The position numbers were made by a program, and so were the translations under genes. The notes below the pieces were generated by a model. The model did not search any database, was not told where the DNA came from, and saw nothing but the letters and a program-made list of their open reading frames with translations. From positions 1 through 64,000 of the forward strand of contig NZ_CANLGU010000005.1 in assembly GCF_947490405.1 (NCBI RefSeq): a stretch of DNA of 64,000 bases, written 5' to 3'. Below, one piece after another: positions 8,238-17,500 of the stretch. Origin of the DNA: an uncultured Algibacter sp. (GTDB lineage Bacteria; Bacteroidota; Bacteroidia; Flavobacteriales; Flavobacteriaceae). Positions within the stretch are counted from its first letter, which is position 1, and the number at the start of each line of letters is the position of its first letter.

Positions 8238-9776
8238 TTAGAATGGTACTTCATCATCCTCATCATTGAATGAACTACCAAAAGCTTGGTCTGGACTTGC
8301 CTTAAAATTATCTGTTTTAAAAGTATCATCATTGGCAGCAGCATTCATTTTAGAATGAAACTCAAATGGTGAATCAAAATCGTCAAGGTTATCGAACTTA
8401 CCTAAATGACCGATGAATTTTAAGCGTATATTTTCCAATCCTCCATTACGGTGCTTAGCAACAATAAATTCTGCTTGACCTTCTGTTGGCGAGCGTTCTT
8501 CATCATCCCATTCGTCTATTTTATAATATTCTGGTCTGTAGATGAAACTCACGATATCTGCATCTTGCTCAATAGCACCAGATTCACGTAAATCAGATAA
8601 TAACGGGCGTTTACTTCCTCCTCTAGTTTCAACAGCACGCGATAATTGCGATAATGCAATAACAGGAACATTCAGCTCTTTTGCTAATGCCTTTAAGTTT
8701 CTAGAAATCATTGAAATTTCTTGCTCACGATTACCACCATGACTACTACCACCAGTCATTAATTGCAAATAATCAATCATTATAAGTTTAATACCGTGTT
8801 GTGAGGATAAACGACGTGCTTTTGCTCTTAAATCGAATATTGAAAGTGATGGTGTATCATCAATAAACAAAGGTGCTTTTTCTAAACCTTTAACTTTCAC
8901 ATTAAGTTGTTCCCACTCATGTTTTTCAAGTTTACCCGTTCTTAATTTTTCAGATGACAAGCCTGTTTCACTAGAAATTAAACGAGTTATTAATTGTACT
9001 GAAGCCATCTCTAAAGAGAAAAACGCTACCGGCATATTTTGATCTACAGCAATATTTCTAGCCATAGATAATGTTAAAGCTGTTTTACCCATACCTGGAC
9101 GAGCAGCAACAATAATTAAATCTGAAGGTTGCCAACCAGATGTTAATTTATCTAGCTTATTAAAGCCTGTTGGAATACCACTTAAACCTTCTTTATTAGA
9201 TATTTCTTCAATTTTCTTTTTGGCTTGAATTACTAAGTCTTGAGCGGTTTCACTTGATTTTTTAATATTCCCTTGTGTAACCTCATACAATTTAGCTTCT
9301 GCCTTATCAAGTAAATCAAAAACATCTTTAGTTTCATCATAAGAATCTTCAATAATTTCACTAGAAATTTTAATTAAGCTTCTCTGAATAAATTTCTGCA
9401 AAATAATGCGCGCATGAAACTCGATATGTGCAGACGATGATACCTTTTGTGTAAGAGAAATTAAGTAAAAGTCACCACCAGAGAGTTCGAGTTTTGAATT
9501 TTTCTTTAGCTGAGATGAAACAGTTAATAAGTCAACTGGCTCGCTATTTTCAAACAACTGAAAAATAGCTTCAAAAATATGTTGATGTGCTTCTTTGTAA
9601 AAAGCTTCAGAACTCAAAATATCAATTACTTCATCAACCCCTTTTTTATCAATCATCATTGCTCCAAGCACAACCTCCTCTAAATCAATGGCTTGCGGTG
9701 GTATCTTCCCTTTTTCCAGATTGATAATTGTACTTTTATCAACTTTATAGCCTTGTACTTGGTTAGGTTGTTTCAT
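8238..9776 (-). CDS. dnaB: Replicative DNA helicase DnaB
   Basis: Hexameric 5'-3' helicase that unwinds the replication fork. The product is 512 aa. The N-terminal DnaB domain covers about residues 25-130. The RecA-like domain has Walker A ARPGMGKTA at about 225-233, MIDYLQLM (Walker B) and SQLSRAVETR. The C-terminal tail is acidic and ends EDDEVPF. No intein interrupts the Walker region. On the minus strand a TACTTTTG -7 element lies at 9782-9789, only a few bases before the ATG, so the mRNA may have almost no leader. Its 3' end faces the secreted protein at 8169. Confidence 0.97.
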   Translation of the reverse strand: MKQPNQVQGYKVDKSTIINLEKGKIPPQAIDLEEVVLGAMMIDKKGVDEVIDILSSEAFYKEAHQHIFEAIFQLFENSEPVDLLTVSSQLKKNSKLELSGGDFYLISLTQKVSSSAHIEFHARIILQKFIQRSLIKISSEIIEDSYDETKDVFDLLDKAEAKLYEVTQGNIKKSSETAQDLVIQAKKKIEEISNKEGLSGIPTGFNKLDKLTSGWQPSDLIIVAARPGMGKTALTLSMARNIAVDQNMPVAFFSLEMASVQLITRLISSETGLSSEKLRTGKLEKHEWEQLNVKVKGLEKAPLFIDDTPSLSIFDLRAKARRLSSQHGIKLIMIDYLQLMTGGSSHGGNREQEISMISRNLKALAKELNVPVIALSQLSRAVETRGGSKRPLLSDLRESGAIEQDADIVSFIYRPEYYKIDEWDDEERSPTEGQAEFIVAKHRNGGLENIRLKFIGHLGKFDNLDDFDSPFEFHSKMNAAANDDTFKTDNFKASPDQAFGSSFNDEDDEVPF

Positions 9777-9888
9777 AACTACAAAAGTAATTAAAAAGAG
9801 GGTTTATTATAGATTTAGTTTAAGTTCTATATTAACTAGTCGTTAACAATTGAACTGTTAATAAGTTTAAAATATTGTCAATAAGCAT

Positions 9889-9921
9889 AAAAAAGCTGAA
9901 GTAATACACTTCAGCTTTTTT
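9889..9921 (-). terminator. Terminator downstream of accA
   Basis: A perfect 13-bp stem (9889-9901 with 9909-9921) with a 7-base loop, A-run on one side and T-run on the other. It lies just beyond the accA stop on the minus strand and would work in either direction. Confidence 0.9.
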
Positions 9922-9943
9922 ATAAGTTGTTGTTTTAAAAGAC

Positions 9944-10897
9944 TTAACCTTTAAAAACACCCATATCAGCATATTTTTCCATGCGCTGAGACACTAAATC
10001 TTTTGGTGATAAGTTTTTAAGTTGCTCATAATTCTTCAAAATGGCATCACTCACAGATTTAAATGTTTTTTCTCTATCTCTATGCGCCCCACCAAGAGGT
10101 TCTTTTATAATAGCATCAACTAATTTGAGCTTTTTCATATCATTTGCAGTAAGTTTTAATGCTTCTGCAGCTTGCTCTTTATATTCCCAACTGCGCCATA
10201 GGATTGAAGAACAAGACTCTGGAGAGATAACGGAATACCATGTGTTTTCTAACATTAACACTCTATCTCCAACACCAATACCTAGTGCACCACCAGATGC
10301 TCCTTCCCCAATTACAATAGTAATTACTGGTACTTTTAAGCGTGTCATCTCTAAAATATTTCTTGCTATAGCCTCTCCTTGTCCACGTTCTTCAGCTTCT
10401 AAACCTGGATAAGCCCCTGGTGTGTCAAGAAGTGTAACAACAGGAATCCCAAACTTCTCCGCAGATTTCATTAAACGCAATGCTTTTCTGTACCCTTCAG
10501 GATTTGCCATTCCAAAGTTTCTGTACTGTCTAGTCTTAGTATTATATCCTTTTTGTTGACCAATGAACATAAAACTTTGGTCTCCGATTTTACCTAAACC
10601 ACCAATCATGGCTTTATCATCTTTGAAATTTCTATCTCCGTGCAGCTCTAAAAAAGAATCTCCACAGATAGCTTTTATATGATCTAAGGTATATGGTCTG
10701 TCTGGGTGACGCGACAATTGAACACGCTGCCAAGGTGTTATATTTTTATATATGTCTTTTTGAGTAGCAGCTAACTTTTCTTCAATTTGTTTGCAGGTTT
10801 CCGTTACATCAACATCACTTTCATCACCAATAACTTTACACTTTTGTAATTGTTCTTCTAGTTCTTTTATTGGGAGTTCAAATTCTAAATATTCCAT
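9944..10897 (-). CDS. accA: Acetyl-CoA carboxylase carboxyltransferase subunit alpha
   Basis: The alpha subunit of carboxyltransferase, which with AccD moves CO2 from biotin-BCCP to acetyl-CoA and makes malonyl-CoA for fatty acid synthesis. The product is 317 aa, normal length. Seen are the N-terminal coiled helices (ELEEQLQKC), [15 protein letters not shown], the crotonase-fold core [20 protein letters not shown], and [19 protein letters not shown], whose glycine-rich turns form the oxyanion holes. TATATTTG on the minus strand at 10936-10943 is a good -7 element. dnaB lies downstream past a terminator. Confidence 0.97.
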   Translation of the reverse strand: MEYLEFELPIKELEEQLQKCKVIGDESDVDVTETCKQIEEKLAATQKDIYKNITPWQRVQLSRHPDRPYTLDHIKAICGDSFLELHGDRNFKDDKAMIGGLGKIGDQSFMFIGQQKGYNTKTRQYRNFGMANPEGYRKALRLMKSAEKFGIPVVTLLDTPGAYPGLEAEERGQGEAIARNILEMTRLKVPVITIVIGEGASGGALGIGVGDRVLMLENTWYSVISPESCSSILWRSWEYKEQAAEALKLTANDMKKLKLVDAIIKEPLGGAHRDREKTFKSVSDAILKNYEQLKNLSPKDLVSQRMEKYADMGVFKG

Positions 10898-10966
10898 AAG
10901 AATTTTTATTTTGGCTATTAGCTTTAGTTAGTGAACAAATATAAAAACTTTAATTTTGATAGAGAA

Positions 10967-11863
10967 CTATGTATCTCTTCTTTTTAATTTTCTACTATTC
11001 TTAATAATAGCATTTAAAAAGACTACACTAATAATTATAATTGCTCCGTAATAGAATGATTCACTCATTTTTTCCTTATCTGGAAATAATATTATCGCCA
11101 TAATTATACCATAAATAGGTTCTAAATTATAAGTTAAAACAACAGTATATGGACTTATAGTTTTCATAATATAAACAGAGGCAATAAATGCATATGCAGT
11201 ACAAACAGACGCTAGTAAGAACAAGTATCCAAAATCGTAAATGCTTATGTCAAAAAAATCTATTGAAAATCCCTCTCCAAAAAACATCATATAAACTGAT
11301 ATGAAAAGTATACCACTCAAAAATTCGTAAAAAGAAATAACTGTTGCTGTGTGCTTTTTTAAAAAACTACCATTAAGCACTGCGAATAAAGACGATAAAA
11401 AGGCTGATGAAATCCCTAAAATTATTCCTATAAGATATTTTATTTCACTTTGCGTTATAATAAAAACTCCAGCTATTACGATAACTCCAAAAATTATTTC
11501 GTACCATATTATAGAACGTTTATAAATTATTGGCTCAATAAAGGATGCAAAAAAAGCTCCAGTTGAAAACATTGCTAAGGCTATTGATATGTTAGCTTCC
11601 TTTATAGATGCAAAAAATGTTATCCAATGCAATGCAATAATAATTCCAGCAACAGAAAATCTAAGAAATGATTTTAGATTTATCTTGAGTCTAATCTTAG
11701 CTATTTTAATGTAAAAGAAAATTAAAACTAACGCTATTACCATTCTGTACCAAACCAAAGGAATGGCGTTTATGGTAATAAGTTCTCCCAAGATGGCAGT
11801 AAATCCAGCAATAAAAACTAAAAAATGTAAATGAAGATAGTCTTTAAAATCAGCGTTTGGCAT
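10967..11863 (-). CDS. EamA/DMT-superfamily transporter
   Basis: A 298-aa inner-membrane protein with about ten hydrophobic segments arranged as two EamA repeats (about residues 5-140 and 150-285). The first repeat has WYRMVIALVLIFFY and the second YTVVLTYNLEPIYGIIMAI, where TYNLEPI matches the usual EamA 'LEP' turn. The substrate is unknown; relatives export amino acids or metabolites. Its start overlaps the end of the LptF/G permease gene by 14 bases, so the two are almost certainly translated from one tgt-permease-EamA mRNA. Confidence 0.9.
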   Translation of the reverse strand: MPNADFKDYLHLHFLVFIAGFTAILGELITINAIPLVWYRMVIALVLIFFYIKIAKIRLKINLKSFLRFSVAGIIIALHWITFFASIKEANISIALAMFSTGAFFASFIEPIIYKRSIIWYEIIFGVIVIAGVFIITQSEIKYLIGIILGISSAFLSSLFAVLNGSFLKKHTATVISFYEFLSGILFISVYMMFFGEGFSIDFFDISIYDFGYLFLLASVCTAYAFIASVYIMKTISPYTVVLTYNLEPIYGIIMAIILFPDKEKMSESFYYGAIIIISVVFLNAIIKNSRKLKRRDT

Positions 11864-12926
11864 TATATAGCATATATCCTGCTAAAATACCAAAAATGAT
11901 ATTAGGAAACCAGACAGCTATTATGGGATTAAAATCGGATTGTTCAGCCATTACTCCAAAAATTTTATCAAAAAAAACAAATATCATCGCAATACAAATA
12001 CCTATTGCTAAATTGACACCCATTCCACCACGTCTCTTTTTTGAAGATACTGCTACAGCAATAATAGTTAAGATGAATACAGATACAGGTAAACTCCACT
12101 TTCTATATAAAACCAGTTTAAAACGACCTACATTTGATGATCCTCTTGCCTCCTCTTTAGCAATAAACTCTTTAAGTTCGCCATACATTTTTACTTCTGC
12201 TGCAAAAATCTCAGGAAGTAAATCATCAACATTAAAATCAAAAAGTGTATCTTTTCTTCTGATAATTTCTAGTTCATCTTCATGCTCCCCAATATCTCTT
12301 TTAACATAATTTGTAAGCCTGTAAGTAGTATCTTTAGGGATATATCTAATATTGTTTGCTGTTATTTTATAAACAAGCTTATTATCTTCAAAATGTTCTA
12401 AAGTAAAATTATTTCCAACATTATTTTTTACATCAAAACTACTAACGTAAATAATTTCATTATCGTTTATTTGTCTAAAAACATTGGTGTTTTCAACAGT
12501 ACTTTTATTCTTTTTAAAGTATTTATAAGTGAAATCGTTAAATCCTTCACTAGCTTTAGGTGCTAGAAAAAGACCAAGAATGATAGCCAATATAGCCACA
12601 ATTCCAGCCCCTATTAAATAAGGTCTTAGAAAACGTGTGAATGAAACTCCAGAACTTAAAAAGGCAATAACCTCTGTATTATTTGCCAATTTAGATGTGA
12701 ACCAAATTACAGATAGGAATAAAAATAAAGGAAATAATAGGTGAGCAAAATAAATTGTAAAGTCTAAAAAATAGATTAAAACCTCATTTAGTGGTACTTC
12801 ATTTTCAAGAATTTTACCAATCTTTTCAGCAAGATGAACCGTTATACCAATAGGAATAAACAAAAGTAACATCATGAAAAATGTAAACAAATAACGTTTT
12901 AATATGTACCAATCTAAAATCTTCAT
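11850..12926 (-). CDS. LptF/LptG family LPS-export permease
   Basis: A 358-aa inner-membrane subunit of the LptB2FG machine that extracts LPS from the inner membrane. It has three N-terminal membrane segments, a periplasmic beta-jellyroll domain (about 120-250) and three C-terminal membrane segments. MKILDWYILKRYLFTFF, NTEVIAFLSSGVSF and KWSLPVSVFILTIIAVAVSSK are typical. Bacteroidota encode both LptF-like and LptG-like proteins of this size; the start and C-terminus favour LptG but I do not commit. It lies between tgt and the EamA gene, 9 bases after tgt. Confidence 0.92.
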   Translation of the reverse strand: MKILDWYILKRYLFTFFMMLLLFIPIGITVHLAEKIGKILENEVPLNEVLIYFLDFTIYFAHLLFPLFLFLSVIWFTSKLANNTEVIAFLSSGVSFTRFLRPYLIGAGIVAILAIILGLFLAPKASEGFNDFTYKYFKKNKSTVENTNVFRQINDNEIIYVSSFDVKNNVGNNFTLEHFEDNKLVYKITANNIRYIPKDTTYRLTNYVKRDIGEHEDELEIIRRKDTLFDFNVDDLLPEIFAAEVKMYGELKEFIAKEEARGSSNVGRFKLVLYRKWSLPVSVFILTIIAVAVSSKKRRGGMGVNLAIGICIAMIFVFFDKIFGVMAEQSDFNPIIAVWFPNIIFGILAGYMLYNAKR

Positions 12927-12935
12927 TAATAACGT

Positions 12936-14066
12936 TTACAAGCGATTATTCATTTGTTTTACCATTTTATCTTTCCAAACTTTAAAGTCTCCTGCTAATA
13001 TATGTTTTCTTGCCTCTCGAACCAACCACAAATAAAATCCTAAGTTATGAATAGTTGCAATCTGCTTTCCTAATAATTCATTAACCGTAAATAAATGCCT
13101 TAAATAAGCTTTACTATATTCTGTATCAACATAAGTAATACCCATGTCATCAATAGGTGAAAAATCATCAGCCCATTTTAAGTTCTTAATATTTATAGTA
13201 CCAAAAGCTGTAAATAGCATTCCATTTCTTGCATTTCTAGTTGGCATTACGCAATCAAACATATCTACACCTAACGCAATATTTTCTAAAATATTGATTG
13301 GAGTACCAACTCCCATTAAATATCTAGGTTTATCCTCTGGTAAAATTGAACAAACCACATCTGTCATAGCATACATTTCCTCTGCTGGTTCGCCAACTGA
13401 TAATCCTCCAATAGCATTCCCTACAGCTCCAGCATTAGCAATATATTCAGCAGATTGTTTTCGTAAATCTTTATAAGTACTTCCTTGAACTATAGGAAAG
13501 AAAGCTTGGTTATAATTGTATTTTAGTGGTGTTTTATCAAGGTGTTTAATACATCTATCCAACCAACGATGCGTCATGTGCATTGAGCGTTTTGCATAGT
13601 TGTAATCGCATGGGTATGGAGTACACTCATCAAATGCCATAATAATATCAGCTCCTATAGTACGCTGAATTTCCATCACATTTTCTGGAGTAAATGTATG
13701 ATAACTTCCATCAATATGGGATTTGAATTTCACCCCTTCTTCTTTTATTTTTCTATTTGCGGATAATGAATAAACTTGATAACCTCCAGAATCAGTTAAT
13801 ATGTTTCTATCCCAATTCATAAATTTATGAAGACCACCTGCTTTTTCTAGAATAGGAGTTTGCGGGCGTAAGTACAAATGATACGTGTTACCAAGAATTA
13901 TATCTGGATTAATATCATTCTTCAATTCTCGTTGATGAACACCTTTTACGGTAGCTACAGTGCCTACTGGCATAAAAATAGGGGTTTCTATAACGCCATG
14001 ATCAGTAGTTATTTTTCCTGCTCTGGCTTTACTTTGAGCATCTTTAGAAAGTAATTCAAACTTCAT
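12936..14066 (-). CDS. tgt: Queuine/preQ1 tRNA-ribosyltransferase
   Basis: Exchanges guanine-34 of GUN-anticodon tRNAs for preQ1 in queuosine synthesis. The product is 376 aa. Visible are GNTYHLYLRPQ, LTDSGGYQVYSL (with Asp for base binding), GGLSVGEP and YLMGVGTP. The usual zinc site C-x-C-x2-C is absent: the aligned stretch reads DDMGITYVDTEYSKAY, with Gly, Thr and Asp where the cysteines should be, although the later His (TIHNL) remains. The ATG at 14066 is chosen over a start at 14090, because a TATCTTTG -7 element on the minus strand (14088-14095) overlaps the longer version. First gene of a tgt-LptF/G-EamA unit. Confidence 0.96.
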   Translation of the reverse strand: MKFELLSKDAQSKARAGKITTDHGVIETPIFMPVGTVATVKGVHQRELKNDINPDIILGNTYHLYLRPQTPILEKAGGLHKFMNWDRNILTDSGGYQVYSLSANRKIKEEGVKFKSHIDGSYHTFTPENVMEIQRTIGADIIMAFDECTPYPCDYNYAKRSMHMTHRWLDRCIKHLDKTPLKYNYNQAFFPIVQGSTYKDLRKQSAEYIANAGAVGNAIGGLSVGEPAEEMYAMTDVVCSILPEDKPRYLMGVGTPINILENIALGVDMFDCVMPTRNARNGMLFTAFGTINIKNLKWADDFSPIDDMGITYVDTEYSKAYLRHLFTVNELLGKQIATIHNLGFYLWLVREARKHILAGDFKVWKDKMVKQMNNRL

Positions 14067-14192
14067 TCGTTTTTCAATATAAAGTGACAAAGATAAATAA
14101 CTGAAAAATGAAAATGATTGTAATAAAAAGAAAATAATTTACGTTTGGCAACGTTTTTGATAATGTTAATGAAATCTAAAAAAACGAACATT

Positions 14193-14831
14193 ATGAAAAG
14201 TTTACAAAAATTTCGAAAAGCCACCAAAAACTTCAGAAATCAGAGTAAAAACGTCTTTTTCGCTTTATTACTTACTATCGCTATTCCTGCAGCAACTATA
14301 GCTCAAACAGCTCAAGGCTTAGGAATAAAAGCGGGATTAAATTATAATGCTAATGGCGATTATTTTGAATCTATTGACGATAATGCGCAAAACCCAGATA
14401 GGAATGTTGGGTATCATATTGGGTTATTCGGGAAAATTGGAAACAAAGTGTATTTTAGACCTGAAGTTGTTTACACTAGCACAAAGAGTGATTACAATGA
14501 TGATAGCTTTGAAATGCAAAAACTAGATGCACCCCTTATGGTTGGTGTGAAAGTATTGGGACCTATTAGCGTGTTTGGTGGTCCATCACTACAGTATATA
14601 TTAGATTCTGAATTTGATGGAATTGCTATTAATGATGTAAAAAACGACTTCTCGGTTGGACTGAATTTTGGAATTGGACTAAATTTCAAGAAACTAGGTG
14701 TCGATTTAAGATATGAACGCGGTTTTAGCGATAATGAAGCTACTTTCATAAACAATAATACAAGTGCACTTGAAAATAGATTAGATACACGCCCAGATCA
14801 GTTAATTTTGAGTTTATCATTGCTCTTATAA
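14193..14831 (+). CDS. Outer-membrane beta-barrel (porin-family) protein
   Basis: A 212-aa exported protein predicted to form a small outer-membrane beta-barrel. From the ATG at 14193 there is a long basic N-region, then a hydrophobic stretch ending IPAATIAQT, a probable signal peptidase I site. The mature part alternates short beta-strands (GLGIKAGLNYN, YFRPEVVYTS, ISVFGGPSLQYIL, GLNFGIGLNFKKLGVDLRYERGF, quoted in short pieces) and ends in a hydrophobic strand ILSLSLLL, as expected for BAM recognition. The frame is open from 14145, but the later ATG gives the more sensible signal peptide. A terminator follows immediately. Confidence 0.85.
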   Translation: MKSLQKFRKATKNFRNQSKNVFFALLLTIAIPAATIAQTAQGLGIKAGLNYNANGDYFESIDDNAQNPDRNVGYHIGLFGKIGNKVYFRPEVVYTSTKSDYNDDSFEMQKLDAPLMVGVKVLGPISVFGGPSLQYILDSEFDGIAINDVKNDFSVGLNFGIGLNFKKLGVDLRYERGFSDNEATFINNNTSALENRLDTRPDQLILSLSLLL

Positions 14832-14840
14832 ATATCATAA

Positions 14841-14868
14841 AAAAACCTCGCATCTGCGAGGTTTTTGT
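14841..14868 (+). terminator. Terminator after the porin-family gene
   Basis: An 11-bp stem, AAAAACCTCGC at 14841-14851 with its complement at 14856-14866, with a four-base ATCT loop and a T-run. It can also serve the convergent FKBP gene. Confidence 0.9.
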
Positions 14869-14890
14869 TTTAAATACTTCTTACAATATT

Positions 14891-15856
14891 CTAATTATCG
14901 CTTTTTGAATCTGTTTCTTCTGGGTCTAAATAGTTAGGAATTCCATTTGTTCCAATATCATTAGTTGGGTCTCCATCTTTATTTATATCTTCATTTATGG
15001 TAAGTATACCATCACCATCATCATCAGTATCTAAAAAATTTGGATTTGCATTCTCATCGGTATCAACTAAAATTAGTTTTTCTAGTGTATCAACGTTTGC
15101 ATTTTCGTTATTCAATCCTAACTCTAAAAAAGAAGGCACTCCGTCGTTATCATGATCATTTACGGAATATTGTAATAATTCAAACTTAAAAATTAAAGAC
15201 TCATAAGGTGCTATAACTCCTTGACCACTACTAAAATAAGCTAGTCCAGAAGGTAAAAACATAACCCCCATACCAGGATTATTATATTCTATTGTGCCAT
15301 CAGCATTAGTATTAAAACCCTCAGCAACATTAAAATTTGGAAATACATTTAGCCATCCAGAAACACCACCTGACAAGCCTATATCTGTAGCTAAATCAAA
15401 AGCAATTGGTACTTCAAGGTTAGTATCAAATATTTCTCCATCTAACAAGAACCCCTCGTATAGCACACGAATATCATCTACAAATGAAGGCGAGTTTTCT
15501 CCACCTCCCTGTCTTAACTTTAAAATATAATACTCATAATCTGTATCAAAAAAAGTTGTTGATTTTGGGGCTCCAACCGCATTTATTAACAAAGAATCTG
15601 CATCTTCTGATATAACTTCATCTGTAATTTTAGTGATTTCTAAATCTGCTATTCTGGGAGTTAAACCTACGGAAAATTCACTTTTGTTGTAGTAATGGGA
15701 TTTTAAATACTCATTAATAGAATCCATATCTGCTTGCTGTTGTACTGCCCTGTCTCGAATTTCAGGAGGAGTAATACCTAACCCATCATCTTCGTTACAC
15801 GCTGAAAAAACAGTAATAAAAACTATTATAAAAAAACCAATTTTTCTTAAACTCAT
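14891..15856 (-). CDS. FKBP-type prolyl isomerase-like lipoprotein with calcium repeats
   Basis: A 321-aa lipoprotein (signal ending VFSAC, Cys20). The middle (about 120-235) is FKBP-like: DDIRVLYEGFLLDGEIFDTN matches the strand-turn around the isomerase pocket, and MGVMFLPSGLAYF and LIFKFELL the later strands. The C-terminal 85 residues hold acidic repeats of thrombospondin type 3 form, such as NDHDNDGVPSFLE and TDDDGDGILTINEDINKDGD, likely to bind calcium. Lipid-anchored FKBP-like proteins, some linked to gliding (GldI), are common in flavobacteria. Whether the pocket is active is unknown. The gene converges on the porin gene across a shared terminator. Confidence 0.87.
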   Translation of the reverse strand: MSLRKIGFFIIVFITVFSACNEDDGLGITPPEIRDRAVQQQADMDSINEYLKSHYYNKSEFSVGLTPRIADLEITKITDEVISEDADSLLINAVGAPKSTTFFDTDYEYYILKLRQGGGENSPSFVDDIRVLYEGFLLDGEIFDTNLEVPIAFDLATDIGLSGGVSGWLNVFPNFNVAEGFNTNADGTIEYNNPGMGVMFLPSGLAYFSSGQGVIAPYESLIFKFELLQYSVNDHDNDGVPSFLELGLNNENANVDTLEKLILVDTDENANPNFLDTDDDGDGILTINEDINKDGDPTNDIGTNGIPNYLDPEETDSKSDN

Positions 15857-15939
15857 TATTGTTTATTTTTGAAGCTGCAAGATACAATTTTAATATATTC
15901 TTGCACAACAATATTAACGCCCTTTAACACATTAATTGT

Positions 15940-16311
15940 ATGCGTATAGATAAATTTTTATGGTGCATTAGGTATTACAAAACAAGAACAATAGCTACAA
16001 CAGCATGTAAAAAAGGTCAAGTTAAAGTCAATGAAGATATTGTAAAACCTAGTAGAGAAGTTTATCCACAAGATATTATAGAGCTCAGGAAAGACCAAAT
16101 AAACTTTAAGTTGAAAGTTAATGATATTCCTAAAAGTAGAGTTGGTGCTAAATTGGTTGATATATTCAGAACCGATTTAACCCCAAAAGAACAGTTTGAA
16201 GCTAAAGAACTCTTAAAATACTCAAAAGATTATTATAGAAAAAAAGGTACTGGGAGGCCTACAAAAAAAGATAGACGAGATATTGATGATTTTACAAATG
16301 AAAATGAGTAA
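15940..16311 (+). CDS. S4-domain RNA-binding protein (HslR-like)
   Basis: A 123-aa basic protein. Residues 1-60 are an S4 domain: MRIDKFLWCIRYYKTRT, then CKKGQVKVN and a strand ending in DIIEL. The C-terminus is charged (YYRKKGTGRPTKKDRRDID). This architecture matches HslR/Hsp15, which recycles 50S subunits carrying stalled peptidyl-tRNA. It reads toward the phosphoribosyltransferase gene 29 bases downstream and may be cotranscribed with it. Confidence 0.9.
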   Translation: MRIDKFLWCIRYYKTRTIATTACKKGQVKVNEDIVKPSREVYPQDIIELRKDQINFKLKVNDIPKSRVGAKLVDIFRTDLTPKEQFEAKELLKYSKDYYRKKGTGRPTKKDRRDIDDFTNENE

Positions 16312-16340
16312 TTTTATATTTTAATTTACAATGACCGATT

Positions 16341-16844
16341 ATGACAGTTAAAAATAATGTAATCCTGAATCATAAAGAAATAAATCATAAAATAAGACGT
16401 ATTGCATTTCAGATTTATGAAACTAATGTTGATGAAAAAGAAGTGATTTTAGCTGGGATTGACAAAAATGGTTATGTATTTGCTAAAAAATTAAAATCTA
16501 TTCTTCAAAAAATATCAGATATAAACCCCATACTTTGTAAAGTTATTGTAGATAAAAAACAACCATGGGTAGACATTAAAACTTCTATTTCTCCAGAAGA
16601 ATACAAAGATAAATCGATTGTGCTGGTTGATGATGTTTTAAATTCTGGAACTACATTGATATATGGCGTAAAGCATTTTTTGAATGTCCCTTTAAAACAA
16701 TTTAAAACAGCTGTATTAGTAAATAGAAATCATAAAAAGTATCCTGTGAAAGCCGATTTTAAAGGCATTTCACTCTCTACTTCTTTACATGAACATGTTG
16801 AAGTAATTTTAGAAGGAAAAAATTACGAAGTTGTTTTAGAATAA
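16341..16844 (+). CDS. Phosphoribosyltransferase (PyrR-like)
   Basis: A 167-aa protein of the type I PRTase fold. The PRPP-binding loop is IVLVDDVLNSGTTLIYGV near residues 94-111, with the two acidic residues and the GTT turn. An N-terminal HKINHKIRRIAFQIYE-like helix precedes strand ILAGIDKNGYVFA. PyrR-like proteins either regulate pyrimidine operons or salvage uracil; the sequence does not decide between these. Its last 9 bases overlap the convergent aroK gene. Confidence 0.87.
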   Translation: MTVKNNVILNHKEINHKIRRIAFQIYETNVDEKEVILAGIDKNGYVFAKKLKSILQKISDINPILCKVIVDKKQPWVDIKTSISPEEYKDKSIVLVDDVLNSGTTLIYGVKHFLNVPLKQFKTAVLVNRNHKKYPVKADFKGISLSTSLHEHVEVILEGKNYEVVLE

Positions 16845-17357
16845 TTCTAGAACAATATCTTCTACTACATCATCCTTGGTAATACCATCAATTGATACTT
16901 TTATTTCAGCTTGATTATAAAACTGAACACGTTCAAATAAATGTTTACCTACAAACTCTGTCATTTCCTCAATAGTTTCTACATGAGCAATTAAAGGCCT
17001 TTTTGCTTTTTTTCTTAATAGTTTGTTAGCTAATGTAGATAGTGAGGCTTTTAAATATATGCTCTTCACTTGTTCTGAAGCAAGAATAAGCGCCATGTTT
17101 CCACTATAACAAGGTGTTCCTCCTCCAACAGACAAGACTGTATTATTCTCAGATTTTAATAATTGATTTAGATATAAAGCCTCTTGTTTCCTAAAATAAA
17201 TTTCTCCTTTCTCTTTAAAAACATCTGAAACCGATAATTTTTCTTTTTCTTCAATATAATCATCCAAATCAAGAAAATTATAATCTAATTTTTTTGCTAA
17301 TTTCTTTCCAATTGACGTCTTTCCAGATGCCATATATCCAATTAATACAATGATCAT
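16836..17357 (-). CDS. aroK: Shikimate kinase
   Basis: Phosphorylates shikimate at the 3-hydroxyl in aromatic amino acid synthesis; cytoplasmic. The product is 173 aa. The Walker A loop is GYMASGKTSIGK at about 7-18, the shikimate-binding Asp is in FLDLDDYIEE, GGGTPCY follows the substrate-binding Arg (YFRKQE), and the lid has RKKAKRPL. Standing alone, it converges on the phosphoribosyltransferase gene. Confidence 0.95.
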   Translation of the reverse strand: MIIVLIGYMASGKTSIGKKLAKKLDYNFLDLDDYIEEKEKLSVSDVFKEKGEIYFRKQEALYLNQLLKSENNTVLSVGGGTPCYSGNMALILASEQVKSIYLKASLSTLANKLLRKKAKRPLIAHVETIEEMTEFVGKHLFERVQFYNQAEIKVSIDGITKDDVVEDIVLELF

Positions 17358-17433
17358 TTTCTTGCTATAAATTGATTATTAAAAACATACGTATTTGAAC
17401 CACAAAAAAACGAAAATTTCTTCAAAAAAAGTA

Positions 17434-17463
17434 TTGTTTTATTAATTAAACATTTTATATTTG
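17434..17463 (+). promoter_or_regulatory. tRNA promoter (TTG-N19-TATATTTG)
   Basis: TTG at 17434-17436 and TATATTTG at 17456-17463 with 19 bases between them match the Bacteroidota promoter exactly. Transcription would start near 17468, about 33 bases before tRNA-Lys. Confidence 0.75.
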
Positions 17464-17500
17464 CACCCGCTAACGGCTAATATGTTAGTATTGAAATTAT

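Noticed and set aside
11857-12309. A 150-codon frame opposite the LptF/G gene.
   Set aside because: It is the antisense shadow of a well-supported membrane protein and has no family resemblance.
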